Assembly (NCBI RefSeq): GCF_002848345.1
Contig: NZ_CP025429.1
Coordinates: 2,108,001-2,172,000, forward strand
From: Chromobacterium sp. ATCC 53434
Lineage (GTDB): Bacteria; Pseudomonadota; Gammaproteobacteria; Burkholderiales; Chromobacteriaceae
Direction: 5' to 3'
DNA length: 64,000 bases
Position numbers and translations under genes: made by a program. The first letter of the stretch is position 1. The number at the start of each line of letters is the position of its first letter. Shown here piece by piece: positions 26,649 to 34,494 of the stretch. The notes under the pieces are model-generated. The model worked only from the letters and a program-made list of their open reading frames with translations, was not told the origin of the DNA and searched no databases.

Positions 26649-26957
26649 TCAACCAATAACAGGAATGCGACGAATCATGAAGCTCAAAACATGAGCACTT
26701 AGCATTGCTGGAACTGCCGTTGTCACGCCCAGCAAATCCATAAAATACCAAACCCCAGTTGGCAGCGCAGAAAATGCTTGAGTCAAATAAATGCCAGAGG
26801 ATGGAAGCAAAGTAACAAGCACATCAAAAAACTCTTTTACCACAAAATACAAAGCAAAAAACGTAACGAATTTAACAATGATCGACCGAACCAAAAAGGC
26901 CAGTGCCGCATTCATTGCAGACGACAATATGGCAAAAAGCGCTGCCGGCATAAACAC
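26649..26957 (-). CDS. Minor coat protein, pVI-like (DUF2523 type)
   Basis: This 102-residue hydrophobic protein with three likely membrane segments starts at ATG 26957 behind a strong AGGAGGTG. Its size, topology and position between the pIII-like and Zot genes are those of pVI/DUF2523 proteins that cap the filament end with pIII. Confidence 0.8.
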   Translation of the reverse strand: MFMPAALFAILSSAMNAALAFLVRSIIVKFVTFFALYFVVKEFFDVLVTLLPSSGIYLTQAFSALPTGVWYFMDLLGVTTAVPAMLSAHVLSFMIRRIPVIG

Positions 26958-26961
26958 CTCC

Positions 26962-28584
26962 TTAGGCTGACAGAATTACCATTAAAGCAGCCAACATCCA
27001 AAAGACTGTCATTATCGACTGTAGCGCGGCCCTATTCTGCTCGACAAAATCACAATGTGCAGTAAACGTAAGCGTGGCGCCAAACACCTCAGCAGATGGC
27101 CGTGGGCATTCAGAAGAATGTGCCGGCATTTGAAAATGCTGCAGATCAGGAAATATATTTAATATCGGATTTAAAATATCCATAGCAGATGGAGTCTTTT
27201 CCAATCCTGGCAAACCGATACCAGGATCAAGGCCTAAGTCCACTTGACCAGAAGGCATAGGGTTTGGCGCAGGGATAGGATTCGGATTAGGGTTGGGATT
27301 GGGGTTCGGATTGGGCATTGGATTAACACCCGGATAGACACCAATTCCGACACTCACCGCCTGACCAGGGTAGCTTGCCGGCGATAATGCATCATTCAAA
27401 CTAGGCTGTGCCGCACCCGGTGTCTGTTGGTATGTCTGCACATCCTGGGCCGTAATAGGATTTGCCACAGAGTACGGCAGCCCCTGGTAATCCGGATCGG
27501 CAGCAGCTTGCCGCCATGCTTCATTTGCAATCGTTGCTAATGCCTGCTGAGGAATGGGGAGACGCTTCACATCTAAGTCAAAATCCTGATATGCATCTTC
27601 CAGCGTCTTGTATTCCTTCGGCAACAACCTCGGATTGACAACAATACCCGTATCCGCCTCACTTGGATTGCTCCAAGTATACGACCAACCAGACGAACCA
27701 TTCACCCAGACAGGATATTGTGACGTCTGAAAAACACGCCACTTCAACGAGCTAGAGTCAGGCGCAACCAAACGATAATCGGATGAGACCTTTTTAGGAT
27801 AGCTGCTGTAATTACCCTTCGTGCCATCAATATAGGCCTGTCGATTATTCTTTTCATCATTTGCCCAATAATCGCTCGTGTACTTGAAGTAGCCCTTCAA
27901 AGACTCAACACTCTCCATGACAATGACCGTATCACCCCACGGCATATAAAAAGGATAGCTAGATAAATCCTTCACCAGTGCGGGATATGCCATGCAAAAA
28001 GAAGAGCTGCAAGAACTCGCGCGATAAACTGTCACGCCATTGACGGCAACATAGGAGGAGACTGTTCCGTCAGAGCTTGGCGCAACATAGCCTTTATCTT
28101 TTTTAACGTCCGGCTCTTTCGTAATCTTGCCCGGCGAAACTGTGACTTTAACCTGGGCAGGAGCAGGCATAGATGGATTCTGCGGAGCAGTCGGAATATC
28201 GGGGTTACTAAACACCATCGCCCCACCTGCCGTAATACCCAGACCAACCAAGAGAGTCGCCCACACCGGCGCCCCCATGATTGCCATCGTGGCCCCGACC
28301 CCACCCGCAACAACATTAACCGCTGTCAGCTTTCGACTAATTCCGGCCATGGTGGCCTTATAAACTGGACTATTGGCAGCCTTCATCAACCATGCAGAAT
28401 CATTGGCAGCAACCGTTATCCCCTCTGCCGCCGCCACCCTGGAGGCGACAATGCCACCGATTGCACGATTGATAACGAACGTTTCTACAGGTGCCAAAAC
28501 AGGATTGGCCATGGCGAAGCGCGAAAATATCGCTATGCTAAGCGCGCCCAGCATAATAAAAACAGCCACTTTCCAATTATTCAT
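26962..28584 (-). CDS. Minor coat / adsorption protein, pIII-like
   Basis: The start is ATG 28584, supported by AGGGGGTGAG and a signal peptide (MNNWKVAVFIMLGALSIAIF); the frame is open further upstream. The 540-residue protein has a hydrophobic region (~85-150), a Ser/Tyr-rich middle domain with two nearby cysteines (ASSCSSSFCMAY), an Asn-Pro repeat linker (NPNPNPNPNPNP), and a C-terminal membrane anchor (IMTVFWMLAALMVILSA). This matches the modular pIII design: receptor-binding domains, flexible linker, membrane anchor. It decides phage host range by binding a pilus and TolA in known systems. The Pro-Asn linker replaces the Gly-rich linker of Ff phages. Confidence 0.85.
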   Translation of the reverse strand: MNNWKVAVFIMLGALSIAIFSRFAMANPVLAPVETFVINRAIGGIVASRVAAAEGITVAANDSAWLMKAANSPVYKATMAGISRKLTAVNVVAGGVGATMAIMGAPVWATLLVGLGITAGGAMVFSNPDIPTAPQNPSMPAPAQVKVTVSPGKITKEPDVKKDKGYVAPSSDGTVSSYVAVNGVTVYRASSCSSSFCMAYPALVKDLSSYPFYMPWGDTVIVMESVESLKGYFKYTSDYWANDEKNNRQAYIDGTKGNYSSYPKKVSSDYRLVAPDSSSLKWRVFQTSQYPVWVNGSSGWSYTWSNPSEADTGIVVNPRLLPKEYKTLEDAYQDFDLDVKRLPIPQQALATIANEAWRQAAADPDYQGLPYSVANPITAQDVQTYQQTPGAAQPSLNDALSPASYPGQAVSVGIGVYPGVNPMPNPNPNPNPNPNPIPAPNPMPSGQVDLGLDPGIGLPGLEKTPSAMDILNPILNIFPDLQHFQMPAHSSECPRPSAEVFGATLTFTAHCDFVEQNRAALQSIMTVFWMLAALMVILSA

Positions 28585-28692
28585 CTCACCCCCTAATTTT
28601 TCAGACCAAATCCCGTAATAACAGCCCAAGCCGAAACCAGGCCCCACGCAAAACACATTAAATCCCAGCAGTGCTGAAGCATATTTCACCCG

Positions 28693-28718
28693 AAAAAAAA
28701 GGAGGCCGGGGCCTCCTT
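28693..28718 (-). terminator. Strong terminator after the phage coat genes
   Basis: Read on the minus strand, AAGGAGGCC pairs with GGCCTCCTT and is followed by eight T residues. It lies between the major coat gene and the pIII-like gene, the same place as the central terminator of Ff phages, and would keep coat expression high and pIII low. Confidence 0.82.
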
Positions 28719-28744
28719 GAAACAAAAGCAGGGCTATCCGCAAA

Positions 28745-28972
28745 CTACGCCCGGCGCTTCATCAGCCCCAGGACAGTGCCGGTGCCGAACAGCACTTGAT
28801 AAATCCCGGCCAGCACGATAGAGATTGCCATAATGGCCGCAATTATCTCGCCACTAGAAAAACCATTAGTCAGGGCGGTAAGGTTCATACCAGTCTGGCC
28901 AGTCCCGGTATCAGCAAATGCCGAAGCGGAGGAGGCCATGCCGGCAACCAGCAGTGCATAATATTTCGTCAT
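28745..28972 (-). CDS. Major coat protein, pVIII-like
   Basis: This 75-residue precursor has a signal peptide ending at ..ASAFA before DTGTGQ. The ~56-residue mature protein has an N-terminal polar part, one membrane helix (IIAAIMAISIVLAGIYQVLF) and a basic C-terminus (LMKRRA) that would contact DNA inside the filament. Its size, topology and the following terminator identify it as the major coat protein. Confidence 0.87.
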   Translation of the reverse strand: MTKYYALLVAGMASSASAFADTGTGQTGMNLTALTNGFSSGEIIAAIMAISIVLAGIYQVLFGTGTVLGLMKRRA

Positions 28973-29016
28973 TACAGTTACTCACGGAAAAATGCGGGGA
29001 AAGCGCCCCGCGCGCG

Positions 29017-29268
29017 TTAATAACGGCCCCCGCGCTTAATAAACGCCAAGACCGTACCAATTCCATGTGCTTTAAAATGCAGAAGCAAGACCGAGACAAA
29101 AGCCATACTCCAAACTGCAGACAGTTCGGAATAATCCAGCGGTGCCATTGCCGCCTGATACTGCTGATATTCGTTAGCCTGCAAAACCACCAATGCCGTG
29201 CACTGATCGATAGGCGTTGCCGAACTATGCAACTGCCCGGCCGCATCAACATTCACGCAGATGGCCAT
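29017..29268 (-). CDS. Small phage membrane protein, probable minor coat (pVII/pIX-type) protein
   Basis: This 83-residue protein starts at ATG 29268 with GAGGAGG upstream and overlaps the replication gene end. A polar N-terminus with two cysteines (ICVNVDAAG, DQCTALVVLQANEYQQ) is followed by one membrane helix (AVWSMAFVSVLLLHF) and a basic end (IKRGGRY). The order matches filamentous phages that encode a small minor coat protein just before the major one. Confidence 0.7.
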   Translation of the reverse strand: MAICVNVDAAGQLHSSATPIDQCTALVVLQANEYQQYQAAMAPLDYSELSAVWSMAFVSVLLLHFKAHGIGTVLAFIKRGGRY

Positions 29269-30661
29269 AGCCGCCCTCCTCTACCGCGCTACCACCGCGC
29301 AATGCCGCATAGTGATTTCGTGACGGTGACGAAAATTGAGTGGGCTCCTGCGGCGAAGACGACATCCGCGCCGGCACCTGATACGAGTCCAGGGCCTGGG
29401 CAAACGCGGCGAGACGATCCGGATCGCCGACGATATCGCCGTTCCCGATCTGGAGAACCGGCTCCAACTCGTTGGCTGCAACCGCAGACCTACGCTCCTC
29501 GCGCTCGATCTTGCGCAGGGACTCGACGGTCTCCTTGCGCACCCGGTCGACGTACAACCGCTGCTGATGCGCCCAGTACCAATCTGGGCACTCCAGAGGC
29601 TTGGCCTCGATGACCTTGATGACGTGGCTGACTTTCTCAAACTTTGCCAGCGGTTCGGAAATGTCGATGCCGTATTCGCGCAGCTGCTTGGCATGGCGAT
29701 AAAACGCCGACTTACTCAGTAGCGGACGGACATCCTCACCGCGCAAATAGCAAGCCGCAGTCATGCGAACCTTGGACGGCAGGCCTTCCAGATCGAGACG
29801 GGTAATGTCCTCACGAACACGGTTAAGCAGAGGCGTTACCCTGCCCTCGTACAGCTGAACCACCTTCTCCATGGTGACGTCTCCGAGATAGCGCAAACCG
29901 GCATCACGAAGGAGGAGTCGCTTGGCTTTCAGCTCAACGCGGACCACGCCGTTTTCGCGCGCAAATTGATAAACAGGGTCAGTTTTGATTTCAGTTTTAG
30001 AGCGCCCATGCATATGACCAGGGGCGAGCATTTCGATGTGCTTGATATACGCGGTCAACTTGTAGCGGCCGCCCTCTGAACCCCAGGTGCAGGCCTCGGG
30101 ACTATGGCGGGAGCGCTTGATATTGCTCATCGACTGCGTGGACAGCCAGCGCACAAACGCTGCAGCGTTGTCCTCAGAGCCGGTGGCCAAGTTCTGCGTG
30201 ACGTGCAATTCGCTGATCGTGGCACCAGTCCACTGAATCAGATTCACGCCATGCTGCAAATCATAGGTTGAGGGGTTCGAGTTGATGGCCCGTTCCCCAG
30301 CCGTAAACGGCGGCAGGCGATAGCGCCCTAGAATTTCGTTGCACTTCTCGATTGTTGCTTCGAGGTCAAGGTTGTAGAGGTTGTCAGCACGATCTAATCG
30401 ACCCACATTGCCCTCTATCCGGACGGTGAAACCATCGCTTTTCACCATGACCAAACTGTCAAAGCTGCCACGAATGGCCAACTTAGAGGTATTGCCCCAC
30501 TCCACATCTTCAAGTAGTTCGCCGGTTTCCATATCCCGGCCCCACTTCCCGACTACACCGCTATCGACAATCGGCAGCACCGGCTCAACCTCCCCAGTCT
30601 CGGGGTTAAGCCGGCCGGGGTGCCGCTGCGATATGTTGATGTAGTCGATGAAGTAGCGCAT
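29246..30661 (-). CDS. Phage rolling-circle replication initiator, gpII/CRI family
   Basis: This 471-residue protein begins MRYFIDYINISQRHPG and has the length and style of the phage/plasmid replication protein gpII family: a β-rich N-terminal domain with HGVNLIQWTGATISELHVTQ and a later basic region with Tyr residues (KSAFYRHAKQLREYGID). Such proteins nick the double-stranded phage form at its origin and prime rolling-circle synthesis. The candidate origin hairpins lie at 22.0-22.25 kb, across the structural block. Confidence 0.87.
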   Translation of the reverse strand: MRYFIDYINISQRHPGRLNPETGEVEPVLPIVDSGVVGKWGRDMETGELLEDVEWGNTSKLAIRGSFDSLVMVKSDGFTVRIEGNVGRLDRADNLYNLDLEATIEKCNEILGRYRLPPFTAGERAINSNPSTYDLQHGVNLIQWTGATISELHVTQNLATGSEDNAAAFVRWLSTQSMSNIKRSRHSPEACTWGSEGGRYKLTAYIKHIEMLAPGHMHGRSKTEIKTDPVYQFARENGVVRVELKAKRLLLRDAGLRYLGDVTMEKVVQLYEGRVTPLLNRVREDITRLDLEGLPSKVRMTAACYLRGEDVRPLLSKSAFYRHAKQLREYGIDISEPLAKFEKVSHVIKVIEAKPLECPDWYWAHQQRLYVDRVRKETVESLRKIEREERRSAVAANELEPVLQIGNGDIVGDPDRLAAFAQALDSYQVPARMSSSPQEPTQFSSPSRNHYAALRGGSAVEEGGYGHLREC

Positions 30662-30669
30662 GCCGCAGG

Positions 30670-30987
30670 TCAGTTCTTCATCGGCTGCTCAATCAGAGGA
30701 ATCGTATGCTCGACGCCAGAAACCACCGCCTGCAGACGACCGGCGAACACCTCATGGGCAATCACCAGCTGAGCATTGCAGGGATAAGTCAGCGTCAGCA
30801 GTGCCGACTTAGCCGACTCGGCCACCGGTAGTTCAACCGCTTCATAGCCAACCCCCAGCTTGCTGAAGTTCTCCTTGTTGACATTGCCGGCCGGCGTCAG
30901 CGCAACAACCGCCATCATGTCGAAGGGCTTGCCGGACTGCTTGGCAATGCCCTTGGAATGGGTAAAACCTGCGATAAGTGCTTTCAT
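30670..30987 (-). CDS. Phage ssDNA-binding protein, gpV-like
   Basis: The start is ATG 30987, with GAGGA upstream. The 105-residue acidic/neutral protein ends 9 bases before the replication gene. Small ssDNA-binding proteins that coat the phage strand are encoded exactly here in filamentous phages; the size and β-rich look fit. The frame continues upstream but without a better start. Confidence 0.65.
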   Translation of the reverse strand: MKALIAGFTHSKGIAKQSGKPFDMMAVVALTPAGNVNKENFSKLGVGYEAVELPVAESAKSALLTLTYPCNAQLVIAHEVFAGRLQAVVSGVEHTIPLIEQPMKN

Positions 30988-31022
30988 AAAGTCCTCGGGG
31001 GTAAAGGGCCGGACAGGCCTGG

Positions 31023-31277
31023 TTAAAACGCGTATACGCCGTAGCGGGTCTCCAAAACGAACAGGCGGCGCATCCACTCCTCGCGGATTGCACGAGCCTG
31101 TTGGTAACGGAAAAGGAAGATGGTTTTACGGGCGCGAGCACCGCTCAAGAGCTGGTCAGCCACGTGATACGCCCAAAGGCTCATTTGGCGCTCCTCGTCG
31201 TGGAACGCCACATCCAAGGCGGCGATCAGATCAATGCCGGAAGGGCCAAAGGACCAAGCATCTGTATCTGCAGACAT
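31023..31277 (-). CDS. Small phage protein of unknown function
   Basis: From ATG 31277 (GAGGTGTGA upstream) this gives 84 residues with a basic Arg-rich C-terminal half (SGARARKTIFLFRYQQARAI). It is the first gene of the minus-strand phage transcript and is divergent from the HTH regulator. A hypothetical gene is common at this place in filamentous phages. Confidence 0.55.
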   Translation of the reverse strand: MSADTDAWSFGPSGIDLIAALDVAFHDEERQMSLWAYHVADQLLSGARARKTIFLFRYQQARAIREEWMRRLFVLETRYGVYAF

Positions 31278-31432
31278 TTCACACCTCGCGGACATTTGGG
31301 GATATTTGAAGCGATTCAGAACAGTGGAAGGCACTCCCTGTCCTGCTAGAATTATCGAGTCGGAACTGATAACCCCAGTTAGCAGCCTCACCATGGTAGG
31401 CTGGTAACTTGAGTTAACGCAATGGAGAAGAA

Positions 31433-31834
31433 ATGAAACTAAGCGTGGACTACCTGAATGAGGCACTGGCGAAGCTAGGTGATATCAGCCAAAACCAGAA
31501 GGCAAAAAAGCTTGGCGTGTCAGGCCCCGGCCTTAGTCAATATCTGACTGGGAAAAAAATCATGGATAATTTCGCCTGCATCATGGTGGCCAAGGTGCTT
31601 GACATCGATGGCATGGAGGTGATTGCAGCCGCGCAGATGGAACGCGAGAAAAATCAAACACGTAGAGAGTTTTGGGAGGATTTCAGAAGGCAGCTCGCCG
31701 CTAAATTGGGGCTGGTTGGGCTGGCCGTGCTGATGATGTGGGGAGGCCTCACCCCTCGTGCAGAAGCGGGACGCGTCCAAGCTGAAAGGCTTCAGATAGA
31801 TAGCGAGTGCAGTCTATATATTATGTCAAATTAA
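31433..31834 (+). CDS. Phage HTH regulator (DUF3693-like) reading into the right att site
   Basis: This 133-residue protein has an N-terminal helix-turn-helix (ISQNQKAKKLGVSGPGLSQY), a coiled middle (AAAQMEREKNQTRREFWEDF) and a hydrophobic C-terminal segment (LGLVGLAVLMMWGG). It is divergent from the phage operon and likely the phage repressor. Its last codons (SLYIMSN-stop) are encoded by the dif-like att core itself, so integration or excision can change this C-terminus. Confidence 0.75.
   Translation: MKLSVDYLNEALAKLGDISQNQKAKKLGVSGPGLSQYLTGKKIMDNFACIMVAKVLDIDGMEVIAAAQMEREKNQTRREFWEDFRRQLAAKLGLVGLAVLMMWGGLTPRAEAGRVQAERLQIDSECSLYIMSN
31804..31831 (+). other. Hybrid dif-like site (attR of the filamentous prophage)
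   Basis: The right half TATA-TTATGTCAAAT is identical over 15 bases to the dif at 16742-16769. The left (XerC) arm CGAGTGCAGTC matches dif at only 4 of 11 positions, as expected for a phage-derived degenerate arm. Confidence 0.8.
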
Positions 31835-31957
31835 GGATGAGCTGGCGATCGGTGAGCCACAGTGACTGTGGCTGCCGTGACTCGCCCCTGGCTGGAGATC
31901 GATATGAAAAAATGTCAAATTGATCAATAATGATTCAATTTTTGCACTTAACATATC

Positions 31958-32518
31958 ATGACCTATATTCTTGCGCTTCTTGTACTGGGATTGCTGTCGG
32001 CCCTTGTCTTTGTCTCGAAAAACACAGCGCGTCGACCCGCCGTGGCCAAAAACGGCGTCAACAACAGCAAGTTTTCTCTGAAAAGAAAGACACTGCTGAC
32101 GCCTCGCGAGATCGACTGCTACAAGCTGCTAGTCAAAGAGCTGGGGCCCGATTTTGTCGTGTTTTCCCAAGTCGCGTTTAGCCAGATCCTCAATGTGACG
32201 GGAGGAAATCACTCGGAAAACAGGCGGCTCTGGATGACCATGAGCCAGAAAGTGGCGGACTTCGTCATCTGCGACCCCGACCTTGCCATGCTGGCGGTGT
32301 TGGAGCTGGATGATCGCTCCCACCAGGACAAGCAAGACAAGGATCGTCAGCGCGACCTGGTCATCCAGGGCATTGGCTTGAAAGTATTTCGAATCACGGG
32401 CCCCGCGAGACAGGAAGATGTGGCAAGCGTCGCAATCCGACTGCGGGGCAAGCCTTTGACGCCGGTCGCGCCTCCAAGGCAAGCGCAGCGGCAAACCGCC
32501 TCGCAGACATCGGACTAG
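31958..32518 (+). CDS. DUF2726 membrane-anchored nuclease-like protein
   Basis: This 186-residue protein has an N-terminal membrane helix (ILALLVLGLLSALVFVS), then a DUF2726-type domain with the core LTPREIDCYKLL, VADFVICDP, MLAVLELDDRSH and GLKVFRI. This domain resembles the restriction-endonuclease-like fold (D...E-x-D pattern). It lies just outside the right att site. Its substrate is unknown; a housekeeping role or defence function are both open. Confidence 0.75.
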   Translation: MTYILALLVLGLLSALVFVSKNTARRPAVAKNGVNNSKFSLKRKTLLTPREIDCYKLLVKELGPDFVVFSQVAFSQILNVTGGNHSENRRLWMTMSQKVADFVICDPDLAMLAVLELDDRSHQDKQDKDRQRDLVIQGIGLKVFRITGPARQEDVASVAIRLRGKPLTPVAPPRQAQRQTASQTSD

Positions 32519-32591
32519 CCAAGACGCAACGGCACCTGATTGCACAGGCGCCCTGCCCTGCGTCACTCCTACATCTCGCGTCAAATACGAG

Positions 32592-33494
32592 TCAACGATG
32601 GTGCAGCGCCTGCGCCAACAGGTCCCATTGCTCGATCGATACCGGCACGCCTCCGGCGTTCAGCACCTTGTTGCTCTTCGAGCCATCGGTGACGATGCCC
32701 AAAACCTTGGCCTGCCAATCGCCGTTTTCCTGCAATAGAATCGGCCCGCCGCTGTTGCCGCCCTTCGGGCCGCAGTTCGACGACACGAACTGGCCATTCA
32801 CGATGGGCTGCACCGTCCACCTCCCCAGGCATCGCAGCATGCTCTTGCCGTCGTACCCGGAGTTGGGATAGCCGACCAGATACCCGGTGAACGTGTTCTC
32901 CAGCGGCCGCTCCTTGAACACCAGGCTCAAGCCACCCGTTTTTTCCTCGATTCCGCCTTGCACTTTGATAGCCGCGACATCCAGGCCCGGCTGCGAGCCG
33001 TCGTCCAGCGCGGCGACCTGAATCCCCGGCCAGACCCCAAGCGGGCTTGGCGCAACGGCGCTGCCGTCATAGGCCGGCACAAAGGCGAAGTCCTTATTCC
33101 ACTGCGACGGCAGGCCGGAGCGCACGCAATGCCCGGCCGTCAACAACAGGTCATGCTGCGGCGCATGGACCACGCTGGCGCTGCAAGAGCCGCGCTCGCC
33201 GTTCTGTCGACGGAAAAACAGCCTGCCGATGGATTTGGATGCCGGCACTTGCGAATAAGGCCGCGACACTTCGGCATAGCCGTTTATATCGGCGGCGGGC
33301 GTCAGGATGTTGGAATTCCCTGTCGCCATCGCATGCGTCTGAGAATCCCGACTCAGTTTGGCCATTTCCGAGGCCGGCCATACCGTAGACAGCTGCGTCG
33401 CGTCCAAGACGCCGGAAACCTGTACCGCGGCCATCGCGGAACATGATGCGCTGAGACATAAAATACCGAATAAAGCTGGAAAGTCAGACCTCAT
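32592..33494 (-). CDS. Secreted trypsin-like serine protease
   Basis: The start is ATG 33494 (GGAGGGCGAG upstream), giving 300 residues with a signal peptide (MRSDFPALFGILCLSASCSA). The chymotrypsin-fold triad is visible: His122 in LLTAGHCV, Asp172 in GLDVAAIKV, Ser248 in GGNSGGP. The Cys pairs SC104/HC123 and RC222/NC241 suit disulfides. It probably acts outside the cell or in the periplasm, with possible roles in virulence. The gene is chromosomal accessory DNA beside the prophage. Confidence 0.88.
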   Translation of the reverse strand: MRSDFPALFGILCLSASCSAMAAVQVSGVLDATQLSTVWPASEMAKLSRDSQTHAMATGNSNILTPAADINGYAEVSRPYSQVPASKSIGRLFFRRQNGERGSCSASVVHAPQHDLLLTAGHCVRSGLPSQWNKDFAFVPAYDGSAVAPSPLGVWPGIQVAALDDGSQPGLDVAAIKVQGGIEEKTGGLSLVFKERPLENTFTGYLVGYPNSGYDGKSMLRCLGRWTVQPIVNGQFVSSNCGPKGGNSGGPILLQENGDWQAKVLGIVTDGSKSNKVLNAGGVPVSIEQWDLLAQALHHR

Positions 33495-33929
33495 CTCGCC
33501 CTCCTCAATCAACATCACGACCAATGGACTGGCAGCTTGTCTGACAATTATGATGAAAATCCATATTGAATTTAATTTAGGAAAGATCCGATACATTCCG
33601 GCGAGACGACCTACTTCCGTTTCGCATGCCACCCCGCGACCTACACTCCTGTCACACGAGTGACGCTCCATTGAAGTTACAGCAAAAGCACTAAAAACTG
33701 CATATAGCGATTGAAAAAGTAGTTTACCGTCATTTATTTTATAAAATCAGACGCATTTACAACACATTATGCTTCACGTTAAATGTTTACTTGAGCTGCG
33801 TACCTTCGGCAACTACACTGCACGCCTTTTACATGGCTGGTTATTAAAATAAGAGAGCCATATAAATTCAATAATTTAATATTAATAGCATTTTATTCCA
33901 AAAATTGGAAAATGGTTTTAGGTGACGAT
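33495..33929. other. AT-rich gap without a recognisable gene
   Basis: 435 bases much richer in AT than the surroundings. It would hold the promoters of the divergent protease and of secreted-protein copy 2. I see no convincing coding frame, RNA gene or repeat in it. Confidence 0.5.
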
Positions 33930-34469
33930 GTGAAGCACTTTGCAGTATTTATTTTCATGGCATTTCTTGCCGCCGGCAACGCTTTCTCCCAGGAAACCGG
34001 CAACAACATCAACCCGTTCGGCAGCACCACGATGGACGGCAGAATCAAGGATTTTCCAAAGCTGAAAGTCTCCGCCGGCGTCGCCTCCGTCAGCGAGATC
34101 CACGAAGCCTGCGGCATGACCAAATGGATATGGGCGATCGGCGCCTTCATGCAGGGCTGCACCAGCTTCGGCCAGGACATGCAGTGGGCCCATATCCGCA
34201 TCGCCAAGCATGCCGCCACCCGCGACCTGCGACATGAAGTGTCCCATACCTGCGGCGAATACCATGGCGACACCATGCCCCGCTATATCGACAACTGGAA
34301 GCAACGCACCGGCTGGCAACCGTCCGCCGACAATGTCTGCACCCCCGAATACGAGACGGAAACCTATCAGCGACTGTATCTGGAGCTGAAGCAGGCCGGC
34401 TGGCAGCCCGGCGACGAGGAACAGGCCAGGATCGCCGAGGATCGCGCCCACCGCGGCGTCGGCAAGTAA
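33930..34469 (+). CDS. Secreted protein of unknown function, copy 2 (full-length)
   Basis: The GTG start at 33930 aligns with the ATG of copy 1 at 14937 and follows AGGTGACGAT. The 179-residue product has a signal peptide ending near NAFSQETG and four mature cysteines (EACGM, MQGCTS, HTCGE, NVCTP). It matches copy 1 almost residue for residue except for an extra 15 residues (MQGCTSFGQDMQWAH). The two genes are direct repeats on either side of ~18.5 kb that holds the prophage. Function unknown. Confidence 0.72.
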   Translation: MKHFAVFIFMAFLAAGNAFSQETGNNINPFGSTTMDGRIKDFPKLKVSAGVASVSEIHEACGMTKWIWAIGAFMQGCTSFGQDMQWAHIRIAKHAATRDLRHEVSHTCGEYHGDTMPRYIDNWKQRTGWQPSADNVCTPEYETETYQRLYLELKQAGWQPGDEEQARIAEDRAHRGVGK

Positions 34470-34494
34470 GGCAGATGGCCGGACGCGATGATGA

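Larger units (their letters stand above)
16742..31831. mobile_element. Xer-integrated filamentous (inovirus) prophage carrying a T6SS effector cassette, with IS insertions
   Basis: The element is bounded by an intact dif at the left and a hybrid dif-like site at 31804-31831 sharing 15 bases (TATATTATGTCAAAT). No phage integrase is inside, as expected for Xer users. Phage genes on the minus strand run from 31.3 kb to 22.4 kb in the order: small gene, ssDNA-binding protein, replication initiator, two small coat-type genes, terminator, pIII-like, pVI-like, Zot/pI, secretin, regulator, membrane protein. A hairpin-rich intergenic region follows at 22.0-22.25 kb. About 15.1 kb in all; removing two IS630 copies and one IS256 leaves about 11.5 kb, larger than a typical 6-9 kb inovirus because of extra cargo at 19.8-22.0 kb. 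Confidence 0.85.

Noticed and set aside
32129..32584. Minus-strand frame opposite the DUF2726 gene
   Set aside because: A shadow frame; the plus-strand protein has a membrane helix and the DUF2726 core motifs.
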